DNA of 40,952 nucleotides from Nostoc mirabile CHAB5784 (GCF_020829645.1 NZ_JAIVFS010000073.1:1-40952); one strand, 5' to 3'. Counted from the first letter of the stretch, positions 30,715-40,903 are shown. Numbers and translations are program-made. The notes: a model not told the origin generated them from the sequence alone.

Positions 30715-33700
30715 CTACTCAATCCCTTCAATCCGGTCTTCAACTTCTTGGTACAACTCGCGCAGACGATCTAAATTCTCCTCGCTAGTCTCCCAATAAC
30801 CGCGTCCATTCACTTCCAGCAAAGTTGATACAATCTTGCGGAAAGAATGAGGATTGAGGTTCAGCAAACGTTTCTGCATTTCTTCATCTTTGATGAAGGT
30901 TTCGTTAGTATCCTCATAAATCCAGTTATCCACAGCGCCAGCTGTCGCACTCCAACCTGTTGTATTCACTAACCGCTTGGAGAGTTCGCGCACACCTTCG
31001 TAACCGTGAGACAGCATTCCCTCGTACCACTTGGGATTTAACAATTTGGTACGCGCATCCAAACGCACGGTTTCTGATAATGTTCGCACTTGGGCGTTAG
31101 CTGTGGTTGTATCTGCAATATAAGATGCTGGTTTTTTACCATCACCGCGCAGACTTGCCACCAGCTTAGTAGGATCTGAATCGAAGTAGTGGGAAACGTC
31201 CGTTAAGCTAATCTCGGAAGAATCCAAATTTTGAAAAGTTGCATCAGCAGTTTTCAATGTGCTTTCAAAAATCTGCCGGGATTCGTCCATGATTCCGGGG
31301 TTATCGGAATTGAAGGAGAAGGATTTCCGGTTGAGATACATTTCCTGCAACTCGGCTTCGCTATCCCAAGTGCTGTTTTCTACCGCCAAGTTGATATTTG
31401 ACGAGTAGGAACCAGAAGCGTTGGAGAAAACGCGCGTTGCTGCTTGACGCAGATTAATCCCCATTTCTTGGGCTTGCTGCAAAGCGTGTTTGCGAACAAA
31501 GTTCATTTCTAAAGGTTCATCTGCCTCAGCTGCCATTTTCACCCCTTGGTCTAGCAGGTTCATTTGGTTGATGAACAAGTCACGGAATACACCAGAACAG
31601 TTGATCACCACATCAATTCTGGGGCGTCCCAACTCTTCTAGAGATATCAATTCCAACTTGTTCACCCGTCCCAAGGCATCGGGAACCGGACGTACGCCCA
31701 CCATCCACATAATTTGCGCTAGGGATTCGCCGTAAGTTTTGATGTTATCGGTTCCCCAAAGGACGCAGGCGATGGTTTCTGGCCATTTTCCTTCGTTTTC
31801 TGCCTTGTTACGTGCCAAAAGCCTGTCTACAACGATTTTGGCTGATTGTACTGCTGCTGTTGTTGGGATGGATTGCGGATCGAGTGCATGGATATTCTTA
31901 CCCGTGGGCAATACATCCGGGTTGCGGATGGGATCGCCACCAGGGCCAGGTAAGATGTACTCACCTTCTAAGCCTCTGAGTAATGCCCCTAGTTCGTTAT
32001 CGGCACAAACTTGTTGCAGGCAGAATTCCAAATACTCAAACAGGGGTTTTAGGGCGGCGCTATCGACTTTGGGATAACCTGCTTTATGCAATGATTCTAC
32101 CCAAGGTTCTTTTTTGCCCATGTTAAAGAAATTCAACCGGGAAACTAGAGAAACTCGCCCTTCTGCGTCGGTTTGCTCTTGGACAAGGGCGCTAACTGCT
32201 GCACGGGTTGCTAAGGTGATGTCTTGCAATAACTGGACATCTTGTAAAATGCCCCGGTCATTATTTTGGTAAATATCGTCAATGTTACGCCCAATGCTAT
32301 TGGCGATAATTCCCGGCAAGCCTTGAATTCCTTCTTCCTGACGATCTAGACTAGCAATGTTGACGAGAGTTGCGATCGCTTCTTCTGCACTTGGGGGTTT
32401 ACCAATGACGTGCAAACCACAAGGCAACAACCGAGACTCGATTTCCATCAACTTGCGGTAGACGTTGCCAACAATATTATCGCGATCGTCGGTACTCATG
32501 TCTCTGGCATCGGTTTCTGGCAGGTTAATATCCTTATCCAGATTCACGATCCGGCATTTATCCATAATGCTGTTGACAATGGAAACACCGCGTCCACTAT
32601 CTTTCAAGGTTTGGTAGGAAGCAATTAATTCGCTGAGTTCCTTCAAACCTTTATACAAACCAGCATTTTCTGCCGGCGGTGTCAAGTAAGAAATTGTTTC
32701 GGCATAACTCCGACGTTTGGCAATTGTCGCCTCACTCGGATTATTAGCTGCGTAGTAATACAGGTTAGGAATTGAGCCAATCAAGTTATCTGGATAACAA
32801 TCACCAGACATCCCCATCTGTTTACCTGGCATGAATTCCAAGGAACCATGTGTACCAAAGTGCAGTACAGCATCAGCTTTCCAAACTTGCTCTAAGTAAG
32901 TGTAGTAAGCAGCAAAACCGTGGTGAGGACTAGCTGAACGGGAGAACAACAGCCGCATCGGGTCGCCTTCGTAACCAAATGTAGGTTGTACACCGATGAA
33001 GACGTTACCGAATTGCTTACCATAAATTAGCAGGTTTTGCCCATCGCTGTTGAGATGTCCCGGAGGTGGGCCCCAGTTTTCCTCTAAGCGTTGAGAGTAA
33101 GGGGTAAGTGCCTCATACTCAGGAACCGACATTTTGTAAGCAACGTTGAGTTCTGGGCTGTTGTACTGCGCCTGTGCATCATGGATGACTTCTTGCATCA
33201 ACGCTTCGGCTGATTCTGGCAAATCTGGTAAGTCGTAGCCGTTATTTTTGAGAGCTTTCATCACCTCGTAGATGGAACCGAATACATCCAAATATGCGGC
33301 GGTTCCGACGTTGCCTTTATCTGGCGGGAAGCTAAAAACGGTGATAGCGACTTTTTTATCAAGCTTCGGTTTGCGGCGCAGATTTGCCCATTTTAAGGCG
33401 CGTTCGGCTACAGCTTCAACCCGATCGCGCAGTGCGATCGCTTTCCCTGTAGTCCCATCCCTACCTGATAAAATTATCGGCTCAATTGCCCCATCCAATT
33501 CAGGAATCGCAATTTGCAAAGCTACTTGAATCGGATGCAAGCCCAAATCGCTATCCATCCACTCTTCTGTAGTTTGGAAAACTAAAGGTAACGCCACCAT
33601 GTAAGGACGGTTTAAGCGTTTAAGTGACTCAATTGCCTTGGGATGATCTTGTCTGGCTGGACCACCCACTAAAGCAAAACCAGTCAGCGAGATCACTGCA

Positions 33701-34701
33701 TCTACTAACTGTGTGTTGGTATTTGGTTCGTAAAAGTAGGCATCCACAGGCTTGGAGAAATCCAAACCACCAGCAAAAACAGGTAATACCCGTGCGCCGA
33801 GTGCTTCCAACTCCTGCACCATTGCTACATAATGGGCATCATCCCCTGTAACTAGGTGAGTGCGTTGCAATACTAACCCAACACAAGGAGCTAGAGGATC
33901 TTTTAGATCACTAGAAATATCCTTACGAGCTGTATACCAATTGAGATACTCTCTGACATCCTCAAACATACTGCCAGCCAAAGGATGCCAAATCCCTAAA
34001 TCGGGATAAACCACCGGCTGTTGATATGTAGAAGGTGCAAAATTTTGTTTCTCTAAACCTTTAAATACGTATTTATCAGCTAGCATTAGCAAGAAGTTTT
34101 CCAGATTTTCTGGAGAACCACCTAGCCAATACTGAAAACTGAGCATGAAATTTCGGGCGTCCTGTGCCTTATCCATTGGTAAAAACTTCAGCACTTGCGG
34201 CAGCGTTCGCAAAAGCTTCAGCATTCCATCTTGGAATCCCGCACCTGATTTTTCTTTGCGTTTCCGCATGAATTGCGCAATCGCACTTTTTGACTGACCC
34301 AACTGTGCCAAGGAAAAGCTGCCCATTTTACTCAGGCGCATTACTTCTGGCATCGAGGGAAAGACAACGGAAACATCCAGATGATCGCGGTGTGGTTCTA
34401 CTGCTGCTACTACTTTCTGTGCTAAGTCTTCGATGAAAATGAGGGAAGCGATGAAGATATTCGCACTCTCAATTTCTCGTTTGAACTCTTCGTAGTTCTC
34501 TGGGTCGCGGAGTTCCTCAATCAAGTACCCGCTGATTTCAATCGCCAAGTTAGGATTGCTCGCGTTAATCGTGCGAACCGCTTGCGACAATGCACTCTGG
34601 TACTGGGACTCAAGCACGACATAGACCACCTTGATTAAATTACGTCCGCGTAAGTTATCAGGCGCAATGTGTCTAATGGTGGACTTGACGTGGGTGAACA
34701 T
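30715..34701 (-). CDS. chlH: Magnesium chelatase subunit H
   Basis: A 1328-residue protein, full length for cyanobacterial ChlH. The N-terminal domain (residues about 1-190, NLIKVVYVVLESQYQSAL, PFAM DUF3479) is followed by the large CobN/Mg-chelatase region with LHFGTHGSLEFMPGKQMGMS, DCYPDNLIGSIPNLYYYAAN and the C-terminal RVFSNASGSYSSNINLAVEN block. ChlH binds protoporphyrin IX; with ChlI and ChlD and ATP it inserts magnesium, the first step of chlorophyll synthesis. chlI and chlD are not in this window. The ATG at 34701 has AAGGAG about 10 nt upstream. The 270-bp AT-rich leader probably contains the promoter, but no motif is clear. Confidence 0.97.
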   Translation of the reverse strand: MFTHVKSTIRHIAPDNLRGRNLIKVVYVVLESQYQSALSQAVRTINASNPNLAIEISGYLIEELRDPENYEEFKREIESANIFIASLIFIEDLAQKVVAAVEPHRDHLDVSVVFPSMPEVMRLSKMGSFSLAQLGQSKSAIAQFMRKRKEKSGAGFQDGMLKLLRTLPQVLKFLPMDKAQDARNFMLSFQYWLGGSPENLENFLLMLADKYVFKGLEKQNFAPSTYQQPVVYPDLGIWHPLAGSMFEDVREYLNWYTARKDISSDLKDPLAPCVGLVLQRTHLVTGDDAHYVAMVQELEALGARVLPVFAGGLDFSKPVDAYFYEPNTNTQLVDAVISLTGFALVGGPARQDHPKAIESLKRLNRPYMVALPLVFQTTEEWMDSDLGLHPIQVALQIAIPELDGAIEPIILSGRDGTTGKAIALRDRVEAVAERALKWANLRRKPKLDKKVAITVFSFPPDKGNVGTAAYLDVFGSIYEVMKALKNNGYDLPDLPESAEALMQEVIHDAQAQYNSPELNVAYKMSVPEYEALTPYSQRLEENWGPPPGHLNSDGQNLLIYGKQFGNVFIGVQPTFGYEGDPMRLLFSRSASPHHGFAAYYTYLEQVWKADAVLHFGTHGSLEFMPGKQMGMSGDCYPDNLIGSIPNLYYYAANNPSEATIAKRRSYAETISYLTPPAENAGLYKGLKELSELIASYQTLKDSGRGVSIVNSIMDKCRIVNLDKDINLPETDARDMSTDDRDNIVGNVYRKLMEIESRLLPCGLHVIGKPPSAEEAIATLVNIASLDRQEEGIQGLPGIIANSIGRNIDDIYQNNDRGILQDVQLLQDITLATRAAVSALVQEQTDAEGRVSLVSRLNFFNMGKKEPWVESLHKAGYPKVDSAALKPLFEYLEFCLQQVCADNELGALLRGLEGEYILPGPGGDPIRNPDVLPTGKNIHALDPQSIPTTAAVQSAKIVVDRLLARNKAENEGKWPETIACVLWGTDNIKTYGESLAQIMWMVGVRPVPDALGRVNKLELISLEELGRPRIDVVINCSGVFRDLFINQMNLLDQGVKMAAEADEPLEMNFVRKHALQQAQEMGINLRQAATRVFSNASGSYSSNINLAVENSTWDSEAELQEMYLNRKSFSFNSDNPGIMDESRQIFESTLKTADATFQNLDSSEISLTDVSHYFDSDPTKLVASLRGDGKKPASYIADTTTANAQVRTLSETVRLDARTKLLNPKWYEGMLSHGYEGVRELSKRLVNTTGWSATAGAVDNWIYEDTNETFIKDEEMQKRLLNLNPHSFRKIVSTLLEVNGRGYWETSEENLDRLRELYQEVEDRIEGIE

Positions 34702-34986
34702 GCTTCTTCGGCTCCTTTGATGCGTGTTCTCTACTGGAAGTTCCTAGCGGCATCAGCAGCCACAGGTAACTACTTATCTTCGGCAATATGTGTTTTTTAT
34801 CAGAAAACGCTTGCCCAGTGGGCATTTTCTCGTATATCTGACACAAATCGATATAAAAAACGAAATATTTCTTTGTCATTGTTGACTTTATATAAAAGTA
34901 TTAGCTCACATTCATGTAAATATTTTGTAATATTAACTTTAATCGTTAAATAGTTATTTAAAGATATTAGCCGATATACAAAACAA

Positions 34987-35004
34987 AACCCGCTTGTGCG
35001 GGTT
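34987..35004. terminator. Hairpin upstream of chlH
   Basis: AACCCGC (34987-34993) and GCGGGTT (34998-35004) form a 7-bp stem with loop TTGT. On the minus strand it is followed by UUGUUUUGU, so it may terminate transcripts coming from 35312 before the chlH promoter. The gap between 34702 and 34986 is AT-rich and has no gene. Confidence 0.55.
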
Positions 35005-35050
35005 GTAAAATTGGATATGTTTGGCGAAATGCGATCGCTTAATTTCTGTA

Positions 35051-35190
35051 AGAGGATGTTTGAAAAGTCATGATTGATGTATCAAATATTTTTTACCCCA
35101 CCCTAACCCGGACCTTATAAAGGGGAGGGAACCGGATTTTCTTATTTCCCCCCAATATATCGGGGGGATTAAGGGGGGTAATAATTCGAT
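35051..35190. mobile_element. Truncated MITE related to 11171-11334
   Basis: The left end AGAGGATGTTTGAAAAGT is identical to that at 11171-11188, but the right end is missing. The interior carries a different G/C-run palindrome (taccccaccctaacccg ... ggattaaggggggtaa), so shell and core have been recombined. The remainder up to 35311 may be a gene relic; nothing is recognised. Confidence 0.6.
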
Positions 35191-35311
35191 TAAAATCACA
35201 ACATACCAGTAGCGTTGTTGGCAATCTCCTGAGCTTTTTGTTCAAAACCCGCCCAGCCGACTGGCTCGACTTTCCGCGCTCATCCCTCACTAATTGATTC
35301 TGCATTCTTCT

Positions 35312-35887
35312 TCAACCTTCCCGCACCATCCAAACCAACATTCCCAATAATATTTCCACTGGCGGAACGGGATAATCATTCAAATCAATACTCAATGTTT
35401 GCCCTTCTAATTTCAAAAATCGCCAAGCGGTACCACTGCTGACGCTGCCATAAATTGTCTTAATCGGTATATTATTGATTTCATTGAATTTTTGTGCGGC
35501 AATCATTTCTGCTGCACATTGCCCTAAACCAAATTTTAAATCACCTTTTTTCGCTTCAAGAATCACGATGACAGGAGCTTCAATAAATATTTGTTCGGGT
35601 GAGCGGCTAATTAAAAAATCACATACTCCACTTAAGCCTAGCTCCGATGCGACGGTAAAATCTTCACCCGAAAAAAAGCTGACTTTGCGTTCGAGAATTT
35701 TCCGAACTTCTACGAGAATAGGACTAATAATTAACTCTGAGCGAGCTTTTTCTGAACCAGTTGCTGTTGCTAGCGGTAGTCCTTCGCTTAGTGCTTCTTT
35801 GAGGTAAAAACTAGGTTCTATGGACTGTGTTTCGGGTAAAAACCGTCCATTTTCAACCGTAGTTAAGTTAAAGTCGCGTTTGATCAT
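35312..35887 (-). CDS. PD-(D/E)XK-like protein of unknown function
   Basis: A 191-residue protein with a nuclease-like core: SGVCDFLISRSP (Asp), then VIVILEAKKGDLKFGLGQCA (Glu-x-Lys) forms the D...ExK signature of the restriction-endonuclease fold, preceded by ARSELIISPILVEVRKIL. I recall this as a cyanobacterial family without known role. It begins 20 nt inside the end of the truncated Rpn-like gene at 35868-36323 (both minus strand). Confidence 0.7.
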   Translation of the reverse strand: MIKRDFNLTTVENGRFLPETQSIEPSFYLKEALSEGLPLATATGSEKARSELIISPILVEVRKILERKVSFFSGEDFTVASELGLSGVCDFLISRSPEQIFIEAPVIVILEAKKGDLKFGLGQCAAEMIAAQKFNEINNIPIKTIYGSVSSGTAWRFLKLEGQTLSIDLNDYPVPPVEILLGMLVWMVREG

Positions 35888-36323
35888 CGGTTTGACTTAA
35901 AGCTGCAAACAGTAGCAAACCTGGAGAATTGAAAAATACTTCGGTTGGCTGTTCCCAAAGTCGAATTACTTCAAATCTGTGCAGGCTGTTTTCTAGAACA
36001 AATTCTGTTTGATAAACTAACTCAGAATCAGTTGGTTTTAGATAAATCACCACCTGACGCATTCGCTTATGGGGAAATTTCCGATACACTCGCAAACGAT
36101 AATCACTCATCCGAAAGGGAATATCGGCTTTGGGTGCAGTTTGGAATTCCAGATGGAGGATAATTTCATCCGACTGCAACAAAATTAATGCATCGGCGCG
36201 GATGGGTTCGAGGGATAATTCAGAAGGACTCAGTTCGGTGAGAGTTATTGGTTCACCGAGTAGCCAAGTTGCAAAGTCGCTGGAAAATGACTCTGCGAGA
36301 AACTTGCAGACATTATCAAACAT
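35868..36323 (-). pseudogene. Rpn-family nuclease (PDDEXK), C-terminally truncated
   Basis: The 151 residues match the N-terminal half of cyanobacterial Rpn/DUF4351-type proteins (normally about 250-300 residues): MFDNVCKFLAESFSSDFATW, then LGEPITLTELSPSELSLEPI, ADALILLQS, ILHLEFQTAPK (Glu and Gln of the nuclease site), RVYRKFPHKRMRQVVIYL and SPGLLLFAALSQT. After LSQT the sequence turns into DDQTRL and stops at the start of the next gene, so the C-terminal half is missing. The catalytic core is present, but the helical regulatory tail is lost. Whether it still works is unknown. Confidence 0.75.
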
Positions 36324-36470
36324 AAGTAAGTCGGCGCAAAAAAAGCTAACTGGTGAAGGCTGTCATTTGTCCTTTGTCCTTTGTCATTGATAAGGGTTTC
36401 AGGTGTATTTACTTTTCGTAATATAGTTCTGTTTTTTCCCACTGACTTACTTAGAGCAAATTATATCAGT

Positions 36471-38804
36471 TTAATTACAGACCAGAGGCCGATCGCTCGG
36501 TGTAAAGACAAAACCACTGGAATTACAATTGCGACGCACTACAACGATCGTAATTTTGCCATTGTGGTGATCGCCCCCTTGAAATTTAATAACTCCCGTT
36601 GCTCCTTTTACGGAAAAGCCAGGATTTGCAAGTGTTTTCTGAATGCCGATGCGAGTGGGATTTTCCCTCAAGGCTTTGCTTAATACCAATACTGCGTCAT
36701 AGCTGGTGGCGGTTCGCCAGGTAATATCAGTTGGATCAATTTTCCAAAGGGTTTGAGCTTGGCGTACAAACAAGGAGTTAATATCATTTAAGTGATGCCA
36801 TGCGATCGCGAATGCCGTGCGTTCGATTTTTTGTGGTGAAAGAACTTGATATGATTTGAGTAAGTCAGAAGTGTAGAGAGTATTACCCGCAACAATCCAA
36901 GATTGGTTGACATTCGACCGAATTACTTCTAAGGCATTGGGAATCGCATTATACAATCCTACTCCTGGATCTGGGATGAGGACAATCACCGTTGCACCTT
37001 GGGTTTTTGCTTGATTTAATGCCGCTTTCGCATCAAAGCTATCAGTGGCGAGATTGAAGGCTGGTTGGTGGTCAATAACATGACCCGGAAACGATTTAGC
37101 CGCTTCTCGAAACGCCCTAGAGAGAGATTCGGCATACTCGCTACCCTGACCCGGACTGTAAAAAATAGCAACTTGGCTCTGTTGTAGTTCGGAGAACACG
37201 TAGGTTGCCATTTTTTGGGCGGCGACGCGAGCGCTAGGGACAGTACGGAAGAAAAAAGGACTTTTGAGGTTATCTGAGATGCTGGTTGCAGAAATTAAAA
37301 CTACCCCTGCTTGGGTATAAGTTTGTAGGGACTGTTTGGTGGCTTCGCTGCTATTATGACCCAAAACAGCCAGTAAATCTGGATATTTCACCAACTTTTC
37401 GGCAACTTTGAGGGCATTATTTTCAGCTTTCTTATCGTCACGATTATTATCATCAGCGATAATCATCCGTAAAGGCTGACCCTTCTTGAGTACCTCAGTT
37501 TGAGCTTGAGCAGCACCCCTGAGCATTTCTAGACCTACGGCGGTACGACGTCTTAGGGGAACTGCAACTGCGATCGTGCGAATCTTATTTGCTGGAAATT
37601 GCATTTGAATTTTGGCGTTGTTGAGGTAAATTAAAGTTTCTGGATCTGACTCCTGATTGAAAGCAGTTTCAAATAGATCCTTAGCTTCCAAAAAATTTCT
37701 GCTGCCATACTTTTCAATAGCTAATTGCTTTGATACTGGAGGCTGATGATCTCCCCAATAGCTTGCAGGAATTAGGCTTTCTTCACCACAACTGAGATGA
37801 TCATCTGGAATATAATCGCAAGTCTGAGCCAGAGTTGTTGCCTCATACAGCCATTTTGCACCGACGAACAGCAAAACAGCACAAGTCGCACTCAGTAATA
37901 ATTTTTGCCATTGCACCAATGAATACTTATCAATATTCTCAATCTTTTCTAGAATGGCTTGAGTTGTTGGCGGACGTTTCTGTGGATGAAAATTCGTCAT
38001 CGCCTGAATCAAATCAATAAATTTTTTAGGGGTTTGTTTATCCTTAACGTACTTAAACCAATTGGGTAAATCTTGACGGCGATCGCCAGCTGGATCAATA
38101 CCTGTCATTAAATAGATAAAAGTCCGACCAAGAGCGTAGAAATCCGACTGGAGAACAGCGTGTCCCTCAAGTTGTTCAGGAGCAGTATATCCAACAGAAT
38201 GAATCACCGTGATCGATTTTCCATTGACAATAGTTTGCGACAAATTACGCGCCGTCCCAAAATCAATTAAAATTAATTTTCCATCGGGGCGGAGCATAAT
38301 ATTTGACGGCTTGATATCTCGATGAAAAAACCCATTGTCATGTACAAATTGCAGAATCTGCGTCAATTGTTTTAGCCAATCTAATGCTTTTGTATAAGAT
38401 GTTAAGTAGTGATGCTGATCAAGCCAACGCTGTAAATCTTCACCCTCGACTTTCTCCATTACAAAACAGCGTAATTGGCGACCTGTATGCAAAACTAGAG
38501 GAAATAGCATTTCACCAGCAGGCAAACCAGGATGCTGCAAACTTGTTAAAATTGATGCTTCTTGCTCAAATAATCGCAGTAAATCAGGCGTAACTTCCTT
38601 GAGGGACTTGAGAACCTTGGGTTGAGCCTGATTAACTAAATCTTCGATTTCAAATACTTCTGTATAGCGATATCTATCAACTTGCAGAGGATGCTTAATT
38701 TGGTAACGATTTTGCAATATAAGTGGCGTTTTACAGTTTTCACATACCGCACACTTATCAGGATTTTCTCGTTCCGAACAATCTGGATTGATGCAGTATG
38801 CCAT
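36471..38804 (-). CDS. Ser/Thr protein kinase fused to a periplasmic-binding-protein-type sensor
   Basis: A 777-residue protein with four parts: a Cys-rich zinc-ribbon-like start (CINPDC...CAVCENC, residues 4-24); a Hanks-type kinase (residues about 33-290) with ATP-binding Lys66 (KVLKSL), catalytic HRDIKPSN (Asp164), DFG-type LIDFGTAR, and GYTAPEQLEG; one transmembrane helix (about 303-320, KLLLSATCAVLLFVGAKWL); and a C-terminal type I periplasmic-binding domain of the branched-chain amino acid (LivJ) class (RTIAVAVPLRRRTAVGLEML, AVLGHNSSEATKQ, FFRTVPSARVAAQKMATYVF). The binding domain would be outside and the kinase inside, so it could be a ligand-triggered kinase. The ligand is unknown. 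It is a single gene. Confidence 0.9.
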   Translation of the reverse strand: MAYCINPDCSERENPDKCAVCENCKTPLILQNRYQIKHPLQVDRYRYTEVFEIEDLVNQAQPKVLKSLKEVTPDLLRLFEQEASILTSLQHPGLPAGEMLFPLVLHTGRQLRCFVMEKVEGEDLQRWLDQHHYLTSYTKALDWLKQLTQILQFVHDNGFFHRDIKPSNIMLRPDGKLILIDFGTARNLSQTIVNGKSITVIHSVGYTAPEQLEGHAVLQSDFYALGRTFIYLMTGIDPAGDRRQDLPNWFKYVKDKQTPKKFIDLIQAMTNFHPQKRPPTTQAILEKIENIDKYSLVQWQKLLLSATCAVLLFVGAKWLYEATTLAQTCDYIPDDHLSCGEESLIPASYWGDHQPPVSKQLAIEKYGSRNFLEAKDLFETAFNQESDPETLIYLNNAKIQMQFPANKIRTIAVAVPLRRRTAVGLEMLRGAAQAQTEVLKKGQPLRMIIADDNNRDDKKAENNALKVAEKLVKYPDLLAVLGHNSSEATKQSLQTYTQAGVVLISATSISDNLKSPFFFRTVPSARVAAQKMATYVFSELQQSQVAIFYSPGQGSEYAESLSRAFREAAKSFPGHVIDHQPAFNLATDSFDAKAALNQAKTQGATVIVLIPDPGVGLYNAIPNALEVIRSNVNQSWIVAGNTLYTSDLLKSYQVLSPQKIERTAFAIAWHHLNDINSLFVRQAQTLWKIDPTDITWRTATSYDAVLVLSKALRENPTRIGIQKTLANPGFSVKGATGVIKFQGGDHHNGKITIVVVRRNCNSSGFVFTPSDRPLVCN

Positions 38805-38867
38805 AAACTCAAGATGAACACCAAAAAAGCACTATACGTATGAATTTCACTGAAATAAGCTGGATTT

Positions 38868-38900
38868 AGATCCCCGACTTCTTGAAGAAGTCGGGGATCT
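38868..38900. repeat. 33-bp near-perfect palindrome
   Basis: AGATCCCCGACTTCTT (38868-38883) and AAGAAGTCGGGGATCT (38885-38900) are exact complements around one G. It lies 64 bp upstream of the kinase start on the minus strand. It resembles a widespread Nostoc intergenic palindrome and has no T-run. Confidence 0.75.
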
Positions 38901-39437
38901 GGGCAGGAACTTTTGCTTAAGTATGTGACATTCCACTATACGCATTGTAGAACTACGGACAATAAAAAAGTTCAACCCAAGAGTGGGTGGAGTTTTTGGG
39001 CATGGGGGATTGGTAATTATTCATGCTCTATGCCCTATGTCCTATGCCCCAAGCGGCGGGGCGGCTTTCCTTCTTCCCTACAAGGTTGTACTGGTTTCTC
39101 GCCGCTTTCAATAAAAAAGTTCAATTTCTGGTGTTCTGTTAGAGCGGGCATCAAATTTGTCAAGCTCAATTTTAGATCAGTTACATGGTGAGCCGAAACT
39201 TAACTAGATTACACAATCAAAAACAGCGAAATTACTAATATAACGCCGTGTGCAACTTTTACTCAAACCTAACCCCCCAACCCCCTTCCCACCTCTCCCC
39301 AACCCTCTCCTAAGAGGAGAGGGAAGCGGAAAAACTTTTGTTGCTGTCAGGGGGAAAATTCAAAGCCTCTCCAAGGGGAGAGGAATGGAAGTGAGGTTTT
39401 CTTTCTAAGAAGTGTTAACATCTCTACTATCTTGGCG
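38901..39437. other. Gene-free stretch with short repeats
   Basis: No gene is recognised. Heptad-like ctatgcc/ctatgtc copies lie at 39027-39052. A C- and G-run block with inverted parts (caaacctaaccccccaaccc ... ctctccaaggggagagg) fills 39258-39395 and looks like a MITE-type repeat. The start of the next gene follows 50 bp later. Confidence 0.5.
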
Positions 39438-40298
39438 ATGCATACCATTAAGCAACGATTGGCACGCTGGTTTAGCGAAAATTTTGACATCTTTAGAGAA
39501 GGACAGTCTAGCTGGGTTATTCAACCCAAATCTTGTCAAGGCTGCCTTTTGTTTTTGCTGCTGTTTGTGCCGCTGGTGCTTATTTCTCTTGGGTACACAA
39601 TTTTTCTGATTTTCAAAATTTATCCAATTGTGTTTTCAACCCTAATGACTCGGTTGGGCATTGCTTCATGGTTGGGTTTACCTCTCCTCATTGCAGCTTT
39701 TTTGGGGTATTTTATCAATTTGCCACTCTTCATCTTGACGGCGCGTCGTCAAGATGAACAGCGAGTAAATTTTGAAATCCTTCCGCTCTGGCTGTTAAAG
39801 TATTGGTGCTTACCTTCATACAAAATCCGATACCAAGCTTATAGTTACATTGCTATAAATGTATCAGGGGGTCTGATTCCCATTATTTTGGCACTTTACC
39901 AATTTCATCGCGCTCAACCCTTAGCGATTTTAATCGTGACAGCGCTCGTTGGGTTGATAAGTTACTTCCTGGTGACAGTCATACCAGGAAGAGCAATTGT
40001 TACCAGATGGTCGAGGTTTTGGCTAATCACAACCGTTGCTGCTTTGTCAGCAATGTCATTGGTTGCTGATGGAGTCAACCGCATTGATGTGTCAGTTGCT
40101 TTTGCGGGGGCAGTATTGGGAACAACGATCGGAGCTGATTTACTACATCTAAAGGATGTTCGTCCTGAAAATGCAGTAACTCCCCTTAGTATTGGAGGTG
40201 CAGGATTGGATGATGGGATCGCTCAATGCGGTTTGTGCGCTTTAATAATGGCTGAATGGCTTCCTGCTGCTATGGCTTTCCTATCTGCTTATTCGTAG
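39438..40298 (+). CDS. DUF1614-like integral membrane protein
   Basis: A 286-residue protein with about seven membrane helices (for example CLLFLLLFVPLVLISLGYTI, WLGLPLLIAAFLGYF, LAILIVTALVGLISYFLVTV, CGLCALIMAEWLPAAMAFLS) and the conserved end IGADLLHLKDV...SIGGAGLDDGI, which I associate with the DUF1614 family. Function is unknown. The ATG at 39438 is used rather than the TTG two codons earlier. No signal sequence apart from the first helix. Confidence 0.7.
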   Translation: MHTIKQRLARWFSENFDIFREGQSSWVIQPKSCQGCLLFLLLFVPLVLISLGYTIFLIFKIYPIVFSTLMTRLGIASWLGLPLLIAAFLGYFINLPLFILTARRQDEQRVNFEILPLWLLKYWCLPSYKIRYQAYSYIAINVSGGLIPIILALYQFHRAQPLAILIVTALVGLISYFLVTVIPGRAIVTRWSRFWLITTVAALSAMSLVADGVNRIDVSVAFAGAVLGTTIGADLLHLKDVRPENAVTPLSIGGAGLDDGIAQCGLCALIMAEWLPAAMAFLSAYS

Positions 40299-40399
40299 TC
40301 CGGCGATTGACCTTGGGGCAGTGCCAGAGCGATCGCCAATCCGGGACAATAAGATGGATTTAACTACATTCAGCACTCGGTAGCACTTTGGAGTCGATA

Positions 40400-40777
40400 A
40401 TGGGAGAAGCAAAACGCCGTCAGAAGTTAGATCCTAATTGGGGGCAATTGTCAGGATTCACTCAGCGCAACAAACCGAAAATTACCTACTTGACTGAATC
40501 ACACCCCGACTATCAAAAAGCCAGTGAGTTAAAAAATAACTTCTACAAAGATAAAAATCGAGTTTACCTAGTCCGCCTCGACTACTCTGATGGCGATTAC
40601 TTCGTGGGAGCAGTACACGCATTTTTGCTTGGATCGTCCATTGCAGTCAACGCTATGTGGTCTGCTAACCCCAACACTCAACGCACGGGTGTAGAGGTTT
40701 TACAAAGTATTCGTCGAGATATCGGTTTGAAGGCCAGAGACTCAATGAGTCAATCCTCTGTCGTAATTGTGGAATAA
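40400..40777 (+). CDS. Small conserved protein of unknown function
   Basis: A 125-residue soluble protein begins MGEAKRRQKLDPNWG, a start shared by several short cyanobacterial and proteobacterial proteins. The rest (RVYLVRLDYSDGDYFVGAVH, VNAMWSANPNTQRTGVEVL) has no known motif. The ATG at 40400 is chosen over a TTG at 40388. It follows the DUF1614-like gene by 100 bp on the same strand. Confidence 0.6.
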   Translation: MGEAKRRQKLDPNWGQLSGFTQRNKPKITYLTESHPDYQKASELKNNFYKDKNRVYLVRLDYSDGDYFVGAVHAFLLGSSIAVNAMWSANPNTQRTGVEVLQSIRRDIGLKARDSMSQSSVVIVE

Positions 40778-40903
40778 TACCCCACTGTGTTCTATTGGAC
40801 GCTCGCTGTGGAACATGGAAGGACATAACGGGACTTAAACAAAAGACAAGAGTAAAAAAGGGTATAATGCTATCTCAGCGTAGCTTTCACGTTGAAAAAG
40901 GTC

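Noticed and set aside
34702..34986. Plus-strand open frame upstream of chlH
   Set aside because: It lies in the AT-rich chlH leader, starts inside chlH on the opposite strand and has no conserved motif.
39001..39191. Plus-strand open frame across 38913-39191
   Set aside because: It spans heptad repeats (ctatgcc) and has no recognisable protein character.
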